This document shows positions 26,524 through 34,276 of a stretch of DNA of 50,752 bases, piece by piece. The stretch is from Vitreoscilla sp. (GTDB lineage Bacteria; Pseudomonadota; Gammaproteobacteria; Burkholderiales; Burkholderiaceae_C). The stretch spans positions 1 to 50,752 of the forward strand of contig JADMKA010000013.1 in NCBI GenBank assembly GCA_018780145.1. Direction: 5' to 3'. The notes beneath the pieces are model-generated. The model did no database searches and had not been told where the DNA came from. It was given only the letters and a program-made list of their open reading frames with translations. The number at the start of each line of letters is the position of its first letter. Positions within the stretch are counted from its first letter, which is position 1. The position numbers and the translations under genes are program-made.

Positions 26524-26573
26524 GCTGACGGACGAGTCGGGTTGCGTTGCGCCGGCTCCGCGCACTGAACTCG

Positions 26574-28574
26574 TCAGCAACCAACGTGCCTGAGGGGCGA
26601 GGTGGCGTGGCCTCGGGATGCCGCAAGATGATCGGACAAGTGAACTCCTTGGAAGCGAACGAAGGTCCACGACGGAGCGGGCAGTATAGGGGTTACCCTA
26701 TGATTGCCAACCACTGCTGCAACTGGCCTTGACCACAGGGCCGGCAATCCGGTGGCGAGCACGGGCACGAGGGCAATGGCTACCGTGCCGATGAAGATGG
26801 CGAGCACCGCAGGCAGCACCGAGGCCGCCACATACCGCAGCGGCTTGCCGAACATGGCCGAGGCGAAGTAGATGTTCATGCCTGCCGGCGGGCACAGGAA
26901 GCCCAACTCCATCGCAGCCAGGAAGATGATGCCGAAATGCACTGGATCGATGCCGTAGCTGCGAGCCAGGGGCAATAGCAAAGGGACCAGCACCACGATG
27001 GCCGCGAAGATTTCCATCAGGGCGGCGGCGAGGCACAGAAACAGGCACAGAGCCAGCAGGAACACCAGCCTGTTCGGCACGACACCCTGAACCAACTCGA
27101 TGGCCGCATCCGGGATGCCGGCATCGACCAGGTAATTGGTCAGCGCCAGGGCCATCCCCAGGATGAGCATGATGCTGCCGATGAGTTGTGCGCTGGTGAC
27201 CAGACAGTCCCAGAGACGGCGCCAGCCCAGGTCGCGGTGCGCGACGGACTGGGTCACGATCGCATAGGCGGCCGTGAGGGCGGCGCTCTCGGTGGGCGTG
27301 GCCAGGCCACCGACGAGCGAACCGATCGCCACCAGCGGTGCCAGCAGCTCCCACTTCGCATCCCATGCCGCCAACCCGATGGCCCCCAGCCCGCGCGCAG
27401 GCGCAGGTTGAATCGGCGACATGTCGCTACCGGCCGGACCGCGGGCCGATCCACGCAGGTAGCCGCCAACGGCCAGCAGGCAGATCACCATCACCGCCGC
27501 GGGCAGCAGCCCGGCGAGGAACATGTCCTTGATCGGGACACGCGCAATGACCGCATACATGATCAGCGGCACGGAGGGCGCCAGCAGAACGCCCAATGCG
27601 CTGGCGCTGGTGACGAGACCGACGCCGCGCTGCTCCGGGTAGCCGGCTCGGGTCAGCAGCGGCAGCAAGAGCCCGCCGAGCGCGAGGATCGTCACCCCAC
27701 TGCCACCAGTGAACGCCGTGAAGGCCGAACACAGGACAGCCGTGGCGGTCACCGTGCCGCGGACGGCACCTCCGAAGAGCGCCAGAAACAACCGGCTCAG
27801 GCGCTGTGCGGCACCCGTCTTCGCAAAGACCAGCCCGGCCAGGGTGAACAGGGGCAACGCCGGCAGCGAGGGGTTCACCGTGATCGAGTAATGCGACAGC
27901 GGTATCGACGCCAGCGGCAAGGCGTCCTGCCAGAACAGCGCCAATGCCAGGCCGCCGAGCACGGCGAAGACCGGTGCCCCGGCGAGCAGCAGGGCCAGCA
28001 AGGCCAGCAGTCCCGGCCCCACTGGAATGGCCACACCATCGAACGCCGATCCCAGTGCCCAGCCTGCCAGGGGCAGCACAGCGGCACAGGCCGCGCGTGC
28101 CCAGGGGCTCACAAAACTGCGGGCGCCGAGCTTCACGCCCAGCAGGGCGAACCCCAGCGGCATCGTGGCCTGCACCCACCACACGGGCACGCCGTAGGCC
28201 AAGGGCTGGGCGGCCGCCATTTCACTCTGCACGAAGCGCCAGCTGGCCACGGCCAGCAGCCCGCAGAGAATGGATGAACCCCCCTTCGCGAACGCCTGTA
28301 CGGCCGCCTGGACCCGCGGCCCACCGAGCCGATCCAGGCTGCTGCCGAGCGTCGTCAGGTGGCCCTGGCGCTCCGCTGCCACCGCACCGAACATGGCCAA
28401 CATCAGCCCGAGGTGCTGAACCAGCACCGGGGCGTTGTCGATCCCGGCCCCAAGCGTCGGCCTCAGGGCCATCTCCACCAGCGGGACTGTCAGCATCAGG
28501 GCCAGCGCCAGCGCCGACAGGGCGTCGTCCCACCGCGCCAGGCTCGGGCGCCCGTTCGCGCCAGCATGCAGCAC
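26574..28574 (-). CDS. TRAP transporter fused permease (DctQ-DctM)
   Basis: This 666-residue inner-membrane protein has about 16 hydrophobic segments. The first 170 residues are a four-helix small permease (DctQ) part. The rest is the large DctM permease, with GGSGVTILALGGLLLPLLTRAGYP and the late AAMELGFLCPPAGMNIYFASAMF segment typical of DctM. The last 50 residues after the final membrane segment are not part of the family and may be a read-on tail. It forms the channel for the substrate-binding protein encoded 3 nt upstream, driven by Na+ or H+. Confidence 0.88.
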   Translation of the reverse strand: MLHAGANGRPSLARWDDALSALALALMLTVPLVEMALRPTLGAGIDNAPVLVQHLGLMLAMFGAVAAERQGHLTTLGSSLDRLGGPRVQAAVQAFAKGGSSILCGLLAVASWRFVQSEMAAAQPLAYGVPVWWVQATMPLGFALLGVKLGARSFVSPWARAACAAVLPLAGWALGSAFDGVAIPVGPGLLALLALLLAGAPVFAVLGGLALALFWQDALPLASIPLSHYSITVNPSLPALPLFTLAGLVFAKTGAAQRLSRLFLALFGGAVRGTVTATAVLCSAFTAFTGGSGVTILALGGLLLPLLTRAGYPEQRGVGLVTSASALGVLLAPSVPLIMYAVIARVPIKDMFLAGLLPAAVMVICLLAVGGYLRGSARGPAGSDMSPIQPAPARGLGAIGLAAWDAKWELLAPLVAIGSLVGGLATPTESAALTAAYAIVTQSVAHRDLGWRRLWDCLVTSAQLIGSIMLILGMALALTNYLVDAGIPDAAIELVQGVVPNRLVFLLALCLFLCLAAALMEIFAAIVVLVPLLLPLARSYGIDPVHFGIIFLAAMELGFLCPPAGMNIYFASAMFGKPLRYVAASVLPAVLAIFIGTVAIALVPVLATGLPALWSRPVAAVVGNHRVTPILPAPSWTFVRFQGVHLSDHLAASRGHATSPLRHVGC

Positions 28575-28577
28575 GGG

Positions 28578-29597
28578 TCAGCCGCCCCTGCCGGCGCGGA
28601 ACGCCATCAGGTGCTTGAACACCTCGTCGAAGGTGTCGGCCGGCACCATCGTGCCGCGGATGCGTGGGTACAGCTTGTCCGCCAGCTGGTTCCACTCGCG
28701 CATCTGTTCAGGCGAAGGCCGGTTGACGACCAGGCCGCGCTTCTTCATCGCCTCGACGGCCTCGTCCACCTCGGCGCGCGCCTTCAGGCGCATCTGGACG
28801 CCAGCACGGTCCCCGGCGCTGCGCAACGCTGCCTGGCCGGCCGGCGACAGGCCGTCCCAGGCTTTCCGGGTGACGACCAGGGCGCCGACGATCGGTGCCC
28901 AGTTGATCTCCAGCATGTTCAATGCCGTGCTGAAGACCTGGCTGGCCAGCGCGAAGTAGGGCGTGGACGGCACCACATTGATCATGCCGGTCTGGATGGA
29001 AGGCAGGATGTCGGCGGTCTCCAGCGGCACGGGCGTGTAGCCCAGGCTCTTCATGATGGCCTGCTGCTCGGGCTCGCTGCCCCAGGCGAAGAACTTCATC
29101 CCCTTGAAATCGTCGGGCCGGAAGGCCGGCGCCTTCGAGAAGAACCGGACCCAGCCGGCGTCACCCCATCCCAGCACGACAAAGCCCTTGTCGAGAAACT
29201 TCTGCTCTATGGCTGGGCGCATCTTGTCGCGCACGTAGTCGACCTCCTCCCAGCTGCGGAACAGCATCGGCAGGTTCTGCAACGCACTGATGGAGGGCTC
29301 GATCTCGCGCAACCCCACCACCGACAGCAAGGCGCCCTGCAACTGGCCGATGCGCATGCGGCGTGCCAGTTCGGCCTCGCCACCCTGGCTGCCGTCGGTG
29401 AATACCACGAACTTGGCGCCGCCGCCCTGAGCCGCGCGCCAGGCCTCGCCCAGTTCCAGCAGTTGCTGGTGGTACAGGGAGTTCTTCGGGATCAAGGAGC
29501 CGATGCGAAGCGAGACGACCGGTGCCTGGGCTTGCGCACACAACGGCAGGCCGCTGGCGAGGATGATGGCGGCGGCGGTTCGACGGGTGAGGCTCAT
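28578..29597 (-). CDS. TRAP transporter substrate-binding protein (DctP/TatP type)
   Basis: This 339-residue periplasmic protein has a signal peptide (MSLTRRTAAAIILASGLPLCAQAQA). The body shows the DctP fold: RIGSLIPKNSLYHQQLLELG, GQLQGALLSVVGLREIEPSI and the ADILPSIQTGMINVVPSTPYFAL block. The place where carboxylate-binding TRAP proteins carry an essential Arg (after the KG-x-K strand) reads FKGMKFFAWG, with no Arg. This fits the TatT-linked TatP group, whose known members are thought to bind hydrophobic ligands. The start at 29597 gives the signal peptide; the frame is open further upstream without sense. Confidence 0.87.
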   Translation of the reverse strand: MSLTRRTAAAIILASGLPLCAQAQAPVVSLRIGSLIPKNSLYHQQLLELGEAWRAAQGGGAKFVVFTDGSQGGEAELARRMRIGQLQGALLSVVGLREIEPSISALQNLPMLFRSWEEVDYVRDKMRPAIEQKFLDKGFVVLGWGDAGWVRFFSKAPAFRPDDFKGMKFFAWGSEPEQQAIMKSLGYTPVPLETADILPSIQTGMINVVPSTPYFALASQVFSTALNMLEINWAPIVGALVVTRKAWDGLSPAGQAALRSAGDRAGVQMRLKARAEVDEAVEAMKKRGLVVNRPSPEQMREWNQLADKLYPRIRGTMVPADTFDEVFKHLMAFRAGRGG

Positions 29598-29626
29598 GGG
29601 TGGCAAGGTCCAGGGAAGGGCGGTGG

Positions 29627-30580
29627 TCAGAAGCGGTCGTCGGCGGTGTCCAGCAGCCACTGCGCGCGTTCGCGCATGACGGCGTTGCCGAGGCCAGGGT
29701 GTGCCGCGCTGGCGGCCAGCGCCTGCTGCAGCAGCGACGTGAAGGCCTCCCGGTCCCCGGCAGGCTGGGCAAGCATCTCTGCCATGGCGACGTAAGGGCC
29801 GGCGTTCCTGCCCGAGCCGGCGGCCACAGCCCGATCGAAGTAGGCCCGGGCCTGCAGGGTCGACCCACCCGGCCGAGCGGCCTCGAAGCTGCCCATCAAA
29901 GACGACAGCGCACCGTCGCCATGGTCCGGGCTCTGTTCCCAGGCCAGGCGTGCCAGGCGCACGGCTTGCGGCAGGTCCGCCACCGAATCGGGCCGGTCCT
30001 TCGACAGGGCGATGTGGGCGCCCCACGCCGCGGCGGCCCAGTACGCGAGGCCGACCTGGTCGGCGGGCAGGCGAGGCGGCCTGTCAAGGAACAGCGCTTC
30101 CGGGGCGGCCAGTGCGCTCCCCAAGCCGGGGTTGTTCTGTTCGAGTGCGCGCAGCGCGTGCCGCTGTGCCCGCCCGTACAGCCTGGCCGCCCGCATGCGC
30201 AGGGCTTGCGCCGCACGGGCGTCGTTGGTTTCGAGGCGCTCGGCCTCGAAGGCCACGAAGGCGTAGGCGTATTGGGTGAATCCGCCGGCCACCGCTTCAG
30301 CCAGCGGCACATGCCCGGGTGTTTGCGCCAGCACCGATTCCGACAGCTTCAGGTAGAAAGCACTGGCCTCTCGGGCCAGCACCAGATCCTCCTCGGCGGA
30401 CGACGACTGGCCGGCCAGCTGGTCCGCGGCCGCCTTGAGGAGCATCGATTGCGGTGAGCAGCCCATCAGGCCGGCGGCGATCAGCGCCGCGACGGCACCA
30501 CGCCACGTGGTGAGCTGTCCGTGGCGACACGAACTCGCCGCTCGATTCGACGGCGCCATGTGGTGTGGTGAGTCTCGCAT
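29627..30580 (-). CDS. TRAP transporter TatT-component lipoprotein (TPR fold)
   Basis: This protein of up to 317 residues has a lipoprotein signal with lipobox LMGC (Cys 41 from this start). An in-frame ATG at 30559 would shorten the n-region and is equally possible. The mature part is all-helical and TPR-like, with EALFLDRPPRLPADQVGLAYWAAAAWGAHIAL and a final AAHPGLGNAVMRERAQWLLDTADD that match the TatT family. TatT proteins form a trimer that docks the substrate-binding protein at the membrane and has ligand-sized tunnels. It lies 29 bp upstream of the dctP gene, completing a TatT-TatP-DctQM system. Confidence 0.85.
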   Translation of the reverse strand: MRDSPHHMAPSNRAASSCRHGQLTTWRGAVAALIAAGLMGCSPQSMLLKAAADQLAGQSSSAEEDLVLAREASAFYLKLSESVLAQTPGHVPLAEAVAGGFTQYAYAFVAFEAERLETNDARAAQALRMRAARLYGRAQRHALRALEQNNPGLGSALAAPEALFLDRPPRLPADQVGLAYWAAAAWGAHIALSKDRPDSVADLPQAVRLARLAWEQSPDHGDGALSSLMGSFEAARPGGSTLQARAYFDRAVAAGSGRNAGPYVAMAEMLAQPAGDREAFTSLLQQALAASAAHPGLGNAVMRERAQWLLDTADDRF

Positions 30581-30746
30581 TCGAGTGGCGCGCCACGGAG
30601 GGCTTGGCGCTTGAAGGCCACGCCTGGGTTGCTGGCGTGCAGTGGGACAAGGGCAACCCGTGATGCTCTGTCGTGCGCATGACAGGGCGATGAATCGTGA
30701 CCGTGCGTCCAGCCAGCGAGCCCAAAACCCTGCCCACGACGATCAC

Positions 30747-30760
30747 TTGACCGCGGTCAA
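30747..30760. promoter_or_regulatory. FNR/ANR-like palindrome TTGACCGCGGTCAA
   Basis: This perfect 14-bp palindrome has the form TTGAC-N4-GTCAA, one base per half-site from the FNR consensus TTGAT-N4-ATCAA. Its centre (30753.5) is about 41.5 nt from a predicted transcription start near 30795, and TGTAAC at 30784-30789 fits a -10 box. That is the classic activating (class II) spacing. It precedes the fermentative/PHB gene cluster. Low-oxygen control is a strong inference but is unproven. Confidence 0.6.
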
Positions 30761-30798
30761 ACGAACCGCAATCGACTTGCTTCTGTAACACCAGTTTC

Positions 30799-31662
30799 AT
30801 GGGCGGCTTCCACATTCGTGCCATGGACCTCGCGACCCACGAATCACCACAGACCATGAACCACGCCAATCCATCCTTCGTTGGAGGTGTCGTTGACGGC
30901 CAAGCGCCGTTGTCCGGGCGCAGAGGCCTGGTGGTTGGCGTCGCCAACCAGGACAGCATCGCCTGGGGATGTGCCCAAGCCCTGCACCGGCGCGGCGCGG
31001 GGCTGGTCGTCTCGTGCCTGAACGAGAGGGCCCGCGCGTATGTCGCGCCGCTGGCGGACGACCTGGGGGTGCCGCTGTTGTGCTGCGACGTCGAGCAGCC
31101 GGGCCAACTGGATGCTTTGGTGGCCCAGGCGGTGAGCCACCTGGGCGGACTGGACTTCGTCGTCCACTCGATCGCCTGGGCGCCGCGCGAGGACCTCCAC
31201 GGCCGCGTCGTCGACAGCCATGCCGAAGGCTTTGCTCGTGCGATGAACATCTCCTGCCATTCGTTTGCGCAGCTCGCGCGGCTGTGCGAGCCGCACTTGG
31301 GACACGGGGGCACGCTGGTGACCATGAGCTACATCGGCGCCGAGGAGGCGGTCCCCCACTACGGCCTGATGGGCCCGGTCAAATCGGCGCTGGAGTCCCT
31401 CGTGCGTTACATGGCGCTCGAGCTGGGCCCGCGTGGCATCCGGGTGCACGCGGTGTCGCCCGGCCCGATGCCGACGCGAGCCGCCTCCGGCCTGGTGGAG
31501 TTCGACGCGCTGATGGCGCGCAGTGCCGCCCTGGCCCCCTTGCGCCGCGGCGTCACGCTCGACGAGGTGGGGGGCTGCGTGGCCTTTCTGGTCGGCCCCG
31601 ACGCCACCGGCATGACTGGCCAGACGCTTTACGTCGACGCCGGCACGCACGCCGTCCGTTGA
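30799..31662 (+). CDS. Enoyl-ACP reductase FabI-like protein
   Basis: This 287-residue protein is a short-chain-dehydrogenase-fold enoyl reductase. The FabI catalytic set is visible: SYIGAEEAVPHYGLMGPVK, with the two tyrosines and the Y-x6-K spacing special to FabI (Y188 and K195 from this start). The N-terminus has GRRGLVVGVANQDSIAWGCA for NAD(P)H. Starts at 30799, 30823 and 30856 lack Shine-Dalgarno sites; the FNR-like promoter would place the transcript start next to 30799, so 30856 (MNHANPS) is the safer functional start. It opens the pta-ackA-phaC cluster and is probably a second FabI with a special role. It could also reduce crotonyl-CoA-type substrates. Confidence 0.87.
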   Translation: MGGFHIRAMDLATHESPQTMNHANPSFVGGVVDGQAPLSGRRGLVVGVANQDSIAWGCAQALHRRGAGLVVSCLNERARAYVAPLADDLGVPLLCCDVEQPGQLDALVAQAVSHLGGLDFVVHSIAWAPREDLHGRVVDSHAEGFARAMNISCHSFAQLARLCEPHLGHGGTLVTMSYIGAEEAVPHYGLMGPVKSALESLVRYMALELGPRGIRVHAVSPGPMPTRAASGLVEFDALMARSAALAPLRRGVTLDEVGGCVAFLVGPDATGMTGQTLYVDAGTHAVR

Positions 31663-31688
31663 CCCACACCACCCAGCAGGACGGCGCC

Positions 31689-33089
31689 ATGGGCATCCCC
31701 GACGAACTGATCGAAAACCTGACCTACGACGAGATTCAACCGGGTCAACGCGCGCAGGTGATGCGCACTGTCACGCGAGACGACATCAGTGCCTTCGCGC
31801 TGATCTCCGGCGACGTCAACCCGGCACATGTGGACGCCGAGTACGCGCAGGGGACACGCTTCCACGGCGTCATCGCCCACGGCATGTTCGCCGGTGCGCT
31901 CATCTCCAGCGTGCTGGGCACCGAATTCCCGGGCCCCGGCACCATCTACCTCGAACAAAGCCTGCGGTTTCACCTGCCGGTGCGGGTCGGCGACACGCTG
32001 ATGGTCAGTGTGCAGGTTCTGGAGAAGGACGACGAGCGACACAACCTGAAGCTCGAGTGCCTGGTGCTCAACCAACGGGGCGAGCAGGTGGTGTCCGGTC
32101 TCGCGCTGGTGCGCGCCCCGTTGCACAAGGTGGCCCGACCGCGCGCGGCCCTGCCGACCATGCACCTGTTCGACCCCGAGGTGCGCCTGGCCGAATGGAT
32201 GCAGTCGCTGCGCAGCCATGCCCCGGTGCGCTGCGCCGTGGTGCACCCATGCGACCTGGGCTCTCTTCAAGGTGCACTGGAAGCCGCGGCGGCCGGCCTC
32301 ATCGACCCCGTGCTGGTGGGCCCGGCGGCCCGGTTGCACGCACTGGCCGAGCAACTCGGCGTGGCCCTGGACGGCATGACCGTGTTGGACACGGCTCACA
32401 GCCATGCCTCGGCGGCCGGTGCGGCCGGGCTGGCGGCGCGCGGCGAGGTGGCGATGCTGATGAAGGGCAGCCTGCACACCGACGAGCTGATGACCGCGGT
32501 GCTGGCCGAGCATGGCCTGCGCACCGGCCGGCGCATGTCGCATGTGTTTCGCTTCGAGGTGCCCGCCTATCCGAAACCCTTGCTCGTCACCGACGCGGCA
32601 ATCAACATCTCGCCCAGTCTGGAGGACAAGGCCGACATCGTGCGCAACGCGATCGGCGTGGCCCACGCGTTGGGTGTGGCGCGGCCCAAGGTCGCCTTGC
32701 TGTCGGCCATCGAGACCGTGACCCCTCGGTTGACCTCGACGCTCGACGCCGCGGCGCTGTGCAAGATGGCCGACCGCGGGCAGATCGCCGGTGCCGTGCT
32801 GGATGGCCCACTGGCCTTCGACAACGCCATCTCCGCCGAAGCGGCAGCCATCAAGGGCATCGAGTCGCCGGTGGCTGGCGACGCCGACATCCTCGTGGTG
32901 CCCGACCTCGAGTCCGGCAACATGCTGGCCAAGCAGTTGGAGTACCTCGCCGGCGCCTCGGGCTGCGGCGTGGTGCTGGGCGCGCGGGTTCCGATCGCAC
33001 TGACAAGCCGGGCAGATCCGCCGATTTCCCGCCAGGGTTCAGTCGCTTTGGCCGGTCTGCTGGCGCGCGCGCTGGCAGGCAAGGCATGA
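31689..33089 (+). CDS. MaoC hydratase - phosphate acetyl/butyryltransferase fusion
   Basis: This 466-residue protein has an N-terminal MaoC/R-specific enoyl-CoA hydratase domain (1-150; catalytic Asp-His set in ISGDVNPAHVD, then GMFAGALIS). A phosphotransacetylase/phosphotransbutyrylase domain follows (about 165-460), with LMKGSLHTDELM, TDAAINISPSLEDKADIVRNA and GPLAFDNAIS. The MaoC part could hydrate crotonyl-CoA to (R)-3-hydroxybutyryl-CoA for PHB, and the second part exchanges acyl-CoA for acyl-phosphate. The stop overlaps the ackA start (ATGA), so acyl-phosphate can pass straight to the kinase. Fusions of this kind are annotated in other Burkholderiales. Confidence 0.87.
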   Translation: MGIPDELIENLTYDEIQPGQRAQVMRTVTRDDISAFALISGDVNPAHVDAEYAQGTRFHGVIAHGMFAGALISSVLGTEFPGPGTIYLEQSLRFHLPVRVGDTLMVSVQVLEKDDERHNLKLECLVLNQRGEQVVSGLALVRAPLHKVARPRAALPTMHLFDPEVRLAEWMQSLRSHAPVRCAVVHPCDLGSLQGALEAAAAGLIDPVLVGPAARLHALAEQLGVALDGMTVLDTAHSHASAAGAAGLAARGEVAMLMKGSLHTDELMTAVLAEHGLRTGRRMSHVFRFEVPAYPKPLLVTDAAINISPSLEDKADIVRNAIGVAHALGVARPKVALLSAIETVTPRLTSTLDAAALCKMADRGQIAGAVLDGPLAFDNAISAEAAAIKGIESPVAGDADILVVPDLESGNMLAKQLEYLAGASGCGVVLGARVPIALTSRADPPISRQGSVALAGLLARALAGKA

Positions 33090-34249
33090 CGGCCGTCGTG
33101 CTGGCGGTGAACGCCGGCTCGTCGTCGTTGAAGTTCGGCCTGTACCCGGACGAAGGGCCGGCCGCATGGAGCGGTGCCTTCGAGGGCCTGGAGCCGGGTG
33201 GCGCTGCGCGATGGCGCGAAGGTCGCGCAGATTGGCAGGCGCTGCAGGTGGATGGCGGCACCAGCCCCTTCGACGCAGCGCTGGCGCTACTGCTGCGCGC
33301 GCTGGCCAAACGGCCCGTGCGCCTGGCTGCGGTGTCCCACCGCATCGTGCATGGCGGCGAGAGCTGCACGGCACCCCGCTGGCTCGATGACGACACGCTG
33401 GCCACGCTGCACCGGCTGAGCCCGTTGGCACCGCTGCACCAACCGCACAACCTGGCCGGCGTGGCGGCCTTCGCCCGGGCCCTTCCGGACGTGCCTCACG
33501 TGGGTTGCTTCGACACTGCGTTTCACTCGACGCTGCCGCCCACGGAGCGGGCCCTCCCGCTGCCGCCGGCCATCACCGACACCGGCGTGCGTCGCTACGG
33601 GTTTCATGGGCTGTCCTACGACTACCTGGTTCAGGAACTGCGCGGCCAAAGCCGCCGCGCCGAGGGCCGCATGCTGCTGGCCCACCTGGGCAACGGCGCG
33701 AGCCTGTGCGCCACGCTGGGGGGGTGCTCGATCGCCAGCACCATGGGCTTTTCCGCGCTCGACGGCCTGATGATGGGCACCCGCAGCGGCAGCATCGACC
33801 CGGGCGTTCTGCTGCACCTGTGGCGCCAGGGATGGGACCTGCCGGGCGTGGAGCGGCTGCTGTACCAGGAATCCGGGCTGAAGGGGGTGTCTGGTCTGTC
33901 GGCCGACATGCGCAGCCTGCGTGCCAGCGCCGATCCTGCAGCGCAGCGCGCGATTGCGCTTTTCACGCACCGTGTCAAGCGCGAGGCCGGCGCGCTGCTG
34001 GCGCTGCTCGGCGGCATGGACGTGCTGGCGTTCACCGGCGGGATCGGCGAACACGACGCAACTCTGCGCAGCGACGTCGCGGGTGCCTTCGCATTCGCAG
34101 GCGCGCAGTTGGATGCGCAGGCCAACGAAGCCGCGCAGGGAGACCGCGTGGTGCCGGTTCACGCCGCCCACAGCAACGTCGAAATCTGGGTCGTGCCCAC
34201 CGACGAGGGGCGGGTCGCGGCGCGAGCGGCCTTCAAGCTGCTGACCTGA
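33086..34249 (+). CDS. ackA: Acetate kinase
   Basis: This 387-residue cytoplasmic kinase turns acetyl (or propionyl/butyryl) phosphate and ADP into acid and ATP. Family motifs are all present: NAGSSSLKF at the N-terminus, SHRIVHGG, GFHGLSYDYL, HLGNGASLCA, GTRSGSIDPGVL and the late AFTGGIGEH with the active-site Glu. The gene overlaps the phosphotransacetylase gene by 4 nt, so the two form a complete acyl-CoA to ATP route, useful when oxygen limits respiration. PHA synthase follows 27 bp later. Confidence 0.92.
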   Translation: MTAVVLAVNAGSSSLKFGLYPDEGPAAWSGAFEGLEPGGAARWREGRADWQALQVDGGTSPFDAALALLLRALAKRPVRLAAVSHRIVHGGESCTAPRWLDDDTLATLHRLSPLAPLHQPHNLAGVAAFARALPDVPHVGCFDTAFHSTLPPTERALPLPPAITDTGVRRYGFHGLSYDYLVQELRGQSRRAEGRMLLAHLGNGASLCATLGGCSIASTMGFSALDGLMMGTRSGSIDPGVLLHLWRQGWDLPGVERLLYQESGLKGVSGLSADMRSLRASADPAAQRAIALFTHRVKREAGALLALLGGMDVLAFTGGIGEHDATLRSDVAGAFAFAGAQLDAQANEAAQGDRVVPVHAAHSNVEIWVVPTDEGRVAARAAFKLLT

Positions 34250-34276
34250 CTGTTCCCTGCCCAGCCCGAGACTTCC

